Positions 62,195-64,000 of a DNA stretch of 64,000 bases are shown in pieces (within the stretch, counting starts at the first letter, position 1; the number at the start of each line of letters is the position of its first letter). Under the pieces are notes generated by a model. It made no database searches and was not told where the DNA came from. It worked only from the letters and a program-made list of their open reading frames with translations. Made by a program: the position numbers and the translations under genes. This DNA comes from Pyrinomonadaceae bacterium (GTDB lineage: Bacteria; Acidobacteriota; Blastocatellia; Pyrinomonadales; Pyrinomonadaceae): NCBI GenBank assembly GCA_026129865.1, contig JAHCHG010000004.1, positions 124,001 through 188,000 of the forward strand, written 5' to 3'.

Positions 62195-63166
62195 TCATTT
62201 TTTGAGCATATCTTTCAAAACCGCTCCGGCAATTTCCGGAATAATCGTCCGAACCTGCGCGTTATTTTTTGTAAACACGACGATCACGACCTCGACACCG
62301 TCGGCAGTTTTTATGTAAGCAGCATCGTGCCGCGTCGAGCTTGTCCAGCCGGCTTTCGAATAAAGTTTTGCGTCTTTCAATCCCAGATCGATTAGTGCGA
62401 TTCCGGTAAACCCGTGCGCCTGGTCGTCAATATCCTTCGTCGGCGCAAAGGGATCGCGTGCCATCAGATCAAGCATTTTTGCACTTCGTTCCTTTGAAAC
62501 GAATTCTCCGCGTGCAATTTCGGCAAGCAGCCGCGCAGTGGCGTTCGTTGTCAGCATATTTCGGTTTTCGCCGCGAAAATTTCGAAATTGCTGCTCGCGA
62601 CCGTATGCGTCTTCGCAATAGGTTTTTTGATTCACATTGATGTTTTCATAACCGAGCGACGAAAAGTATCTGTTGACGGCGTTTCGTTTGAATGACCATT
62701 CCTGAAACTCTTTTTCCGGAAGTTCGCCGCCGCTCGAGGTGTCGGTTAAAACATCCAAAATATAATGCGTAGCGTCATTCGAAGAATCGACGATCATATC
62801 CTTCAAGCCGCGCTCGAGTTCCGGGGTCAATTTGATCTTTCCGTCTTCAAGCCAGCGATGGATCGCTGCCAGATAGAACATTTTGACGACACTTGCCGGA
62901 TAGATCTTCTGATCGCCGTTTACATCGGCATAAGTCATTGTTTTTAAGTCGATTACCGTCGCAGCGACATCTTCGGATTTAACATTTTTAACGGAATCAG
63001 CATCGATCGCTTTCGCCACAGCACTGGAAAGACTCTGCGCGAGCGTTTCCGAACGCTTGAACTTTTCTTCGAAACCGATCTTTTTACCGGTTGCCGTCAG
63101 ATCTTGACCTGCAGCTGCAGCAGAAAGCAGCACAAGCGACATAAAGATTGCAGTAAATGTTCGCAT
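62195..63166 (-). CDS. Secreted beta-lactamase-fold serine hydrolase
   Basis: About 323 residues with a signal peptide (MRTFTAIFMSLVLLSAAAAG). The catalytic SxxK is ASVVKMFYL (S near 93), the second motif is DSSNDATH (SSN, replacing SDN) and the third is SKAGWTSS (KAG in place of KTG/KSG). Related to class A beta-lactamases and peptidoglycan enzymes; the KAG variant argues against a typical beta-lactamase but does not exclude it. The start is TTG-ATG; the ATG with AAGGAG upstream is used. Confidence 0.88.
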   Translation of the reverse strand: MRTFTAIFMSLVLLSAAAAGQDLTATGKKIGFEEKFKRSETLAQSLSSAVAKAIDADSVKNVKSEDVAATVIDLKTMTYADVNGDQKIYPASVVKMFYLAAIHRWLEDGKIKLTPELERGLKDMIVDSSNDATHYILDVLTDTSSGGELPEKEFQEWSFKRNAVNRYFSSLGYENINVNQKTYCEDAYGREQQFRNFRGENRNMLTTNATARLLAEIARGEFVSKERSAKMLDLMARDPFAPTKDIDDQAHGFTGIALIDLGLKDAKLYSKAGWTSSTRHDAAYIKTADGVEVVIVVFTKNNAQVRTIIPEIAGAVLKDMLKK

Positions 63167-63290
63167 CAATTAAACTCCTTCGAGACAGTTTTCAAATCTA
63201 CTATAAACCATCGTTCCGTAACAATTAAAAGTTCAAAACTGCTGAGAGCAATCGTGCGGTTTTGTTGTCCGGAAATATTTTAATACCGAT

Positions 63291-64000
63291 ATGCAGGAAG
63301 AAAAACTGATCCGCGGGATAAGCCGCAACGACCTAATCGCCATCACAATCAATACAATTATCGGCGCCGGAATTTTTGGTCTTCCGTCAAAGGTTAATGC
63401 GCTGATCGGCAGTTACAGTTTGATCGCGTTCGTAGTTTGCGCGCTGATCGTCGGATTTATCGTCCTCTGTTTTGCCGAAGTCAGCAGCCGGTTTGACTCA
63501 ACCGGCGGTTCGTATCTTTATGCAAATGAGGCATTTGGCTCGTTCGTCGGTTTCGAGGTCGGTTGGATGTATTGGATCGTCCGCGTTACGACATTTGCGG
63601 CGAACTGTAATCTGCTGGTCGCTTATCTGGGATTTTTTTACGACGGAGCAAATACGGGAACGAGTCGAATAGTCTTGGTCGCGTCGATCGTCACGGTCAT
63701 CTCTATCATAAATTTGGTCGGTGTCAGACCGTCGGCGATCGTCACTAATATTTTCACTGTCGGAAAGCTCGTCCCGCTCGTTATTTTTATCGTGGTCGGT
63801 CTGTTTTACATTCGACCCGAGAATTTTGTTTTTGATGTGGTGCCGGAAGCCGGAGCTTTTTCAGGCGCGGTGTTGATCCTGATCTATGCCTTCGTCGGTT
63901 TTGAGGTCGCTGCTATTCCGGCGGGTGAAACGAAAGATCCGCAGCGAAACGTGCCGATCGCGCTCCTTTCTGCCCTCGGGATTGTGGCGATACTTTATAT
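63291..64000 (+). CDS. APC-family amino acid permease (partial)
   Basis: The visible 236 residues start MQEEKLIRGISRNDLIAITI and include the APC signature IIGAGIFGLPSKVNALIG in helix 1 (Gly-rich, unwound). Helices 2-7 follow: LIAFVVCALIVGFIVLCFAE, WMYWIVRVTTFAANC and SAIVTNIFTVGKLVPLVIFI. VGFEVAAIPAGETKDPQRNV is the conserved region after helix 6. The gene runs beyond the window. It is an amino acid or polyamine transporter; the substrate is not determined. Confidence 0.9.
   Translation, partial: MQEEKLIRGISRNDLIAITINTIIGAGIFGLPSKVNALIGSYSLIAFVVCALIVGFIVLCFAEVSSRFDSTGGSYLYANEAFGSFVGFEVGWMYWIVRVTTFAANCNLLVAYLGFFYDGANTGTSRIVLVASIVTVISIINLVGVRPSAIVTNIFTVGKLVPLVIFIVVGLFYIRPENFVFDVVPEAGAFSGAVLILIYAFVGFEVAAIPAGETKDPQRNVPIALLSALGIVAILY

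Overview
The window reads as chromosomal DNA of an Acidobacteriota member, most likely class Blastocatellia near the Pyrinomonadaceae. The reasons are a VWA protein of the acidobacterial type (59867-61123), a DUF2911 protein, many signal-peptide proteins with short tandem motifs, and a secreted FG-GAP protein. This placement is inferred from gene content, with no rRNA in view. Coding density is high. No CRISPR array, IS element or prophage was found.

Layout, left to right. 1-6200: a partial NRAMP-type transporter, aconitase, a small zinc-ribbon gene behind a CIRCE-like operator, and the phosphatidylethanolamine pair pssA-psd. 6200-9100: dnaX, the 4.5S SRP RNA, two tRNA-Ser genes and tadA, all on the minus strand; the same neighbourhood occurs in Bacillus. 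9300-25000: mostly envelope and secreted proteins (esterase, M14 peptidase, D-amino-acid deacylase family amidohydrolase, TerC) plus glnE and an RluA-type pseudouridine synthase. 25200-33400: pyrimidine biosynthesis (pyrC, pyrB, pyrR, pyrD), interrupted by a PIN/Phd toxin-antitoxin pair, a TIMP-like secreted protein and a gene broken by a stop codon. 33500-37900: yceD-rpmF-fabH-fabD-acpP-fabF, fatty acid synthesis without plsX or fabG. 37920-38288: a decayed hicBA pair. 38300-42400: etfB and etfA, separated by a large FG-GAP repeat protein. 42500-49300: assorted enzymes (methyltransferase, VOC, deacetylase, FAD oxidoreductase, HDAC-like) and a degenerate receiver domain.

The most notable region is 50230-54789: crtB, crtI, a UbiA-type prenyltransferase resembling lycopene elongases, and a single gene encoding a CruF-like carotenoid hydratase fused to a type I isopentenyl diphosphate isomerase. 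Together these suggest an acyclic C45/C50 (bacterioruberin-like) carotenoid pathway in which the isomerase that makes the elongase's DMAPP donor is physically joined to the downstream hydratase. 54900-64000 holds an MFS transporter, a nitrilase-type hydrolase and GNAT pair usually found fused, folK, a Schlafen-AlbA type protein, secreted proteins, a beta-lactamase-fold hydrolase and a partial APC permease.

Other points of interest are a phosphatidylserine decarboxylase with Ser-Ser instead of Gly-Ser at its self-cleavage site, two hairpin repeats built from 7-base units, and three genes broken by single-base changes. Those three need read-level confirmation before being called true pseudogenes.
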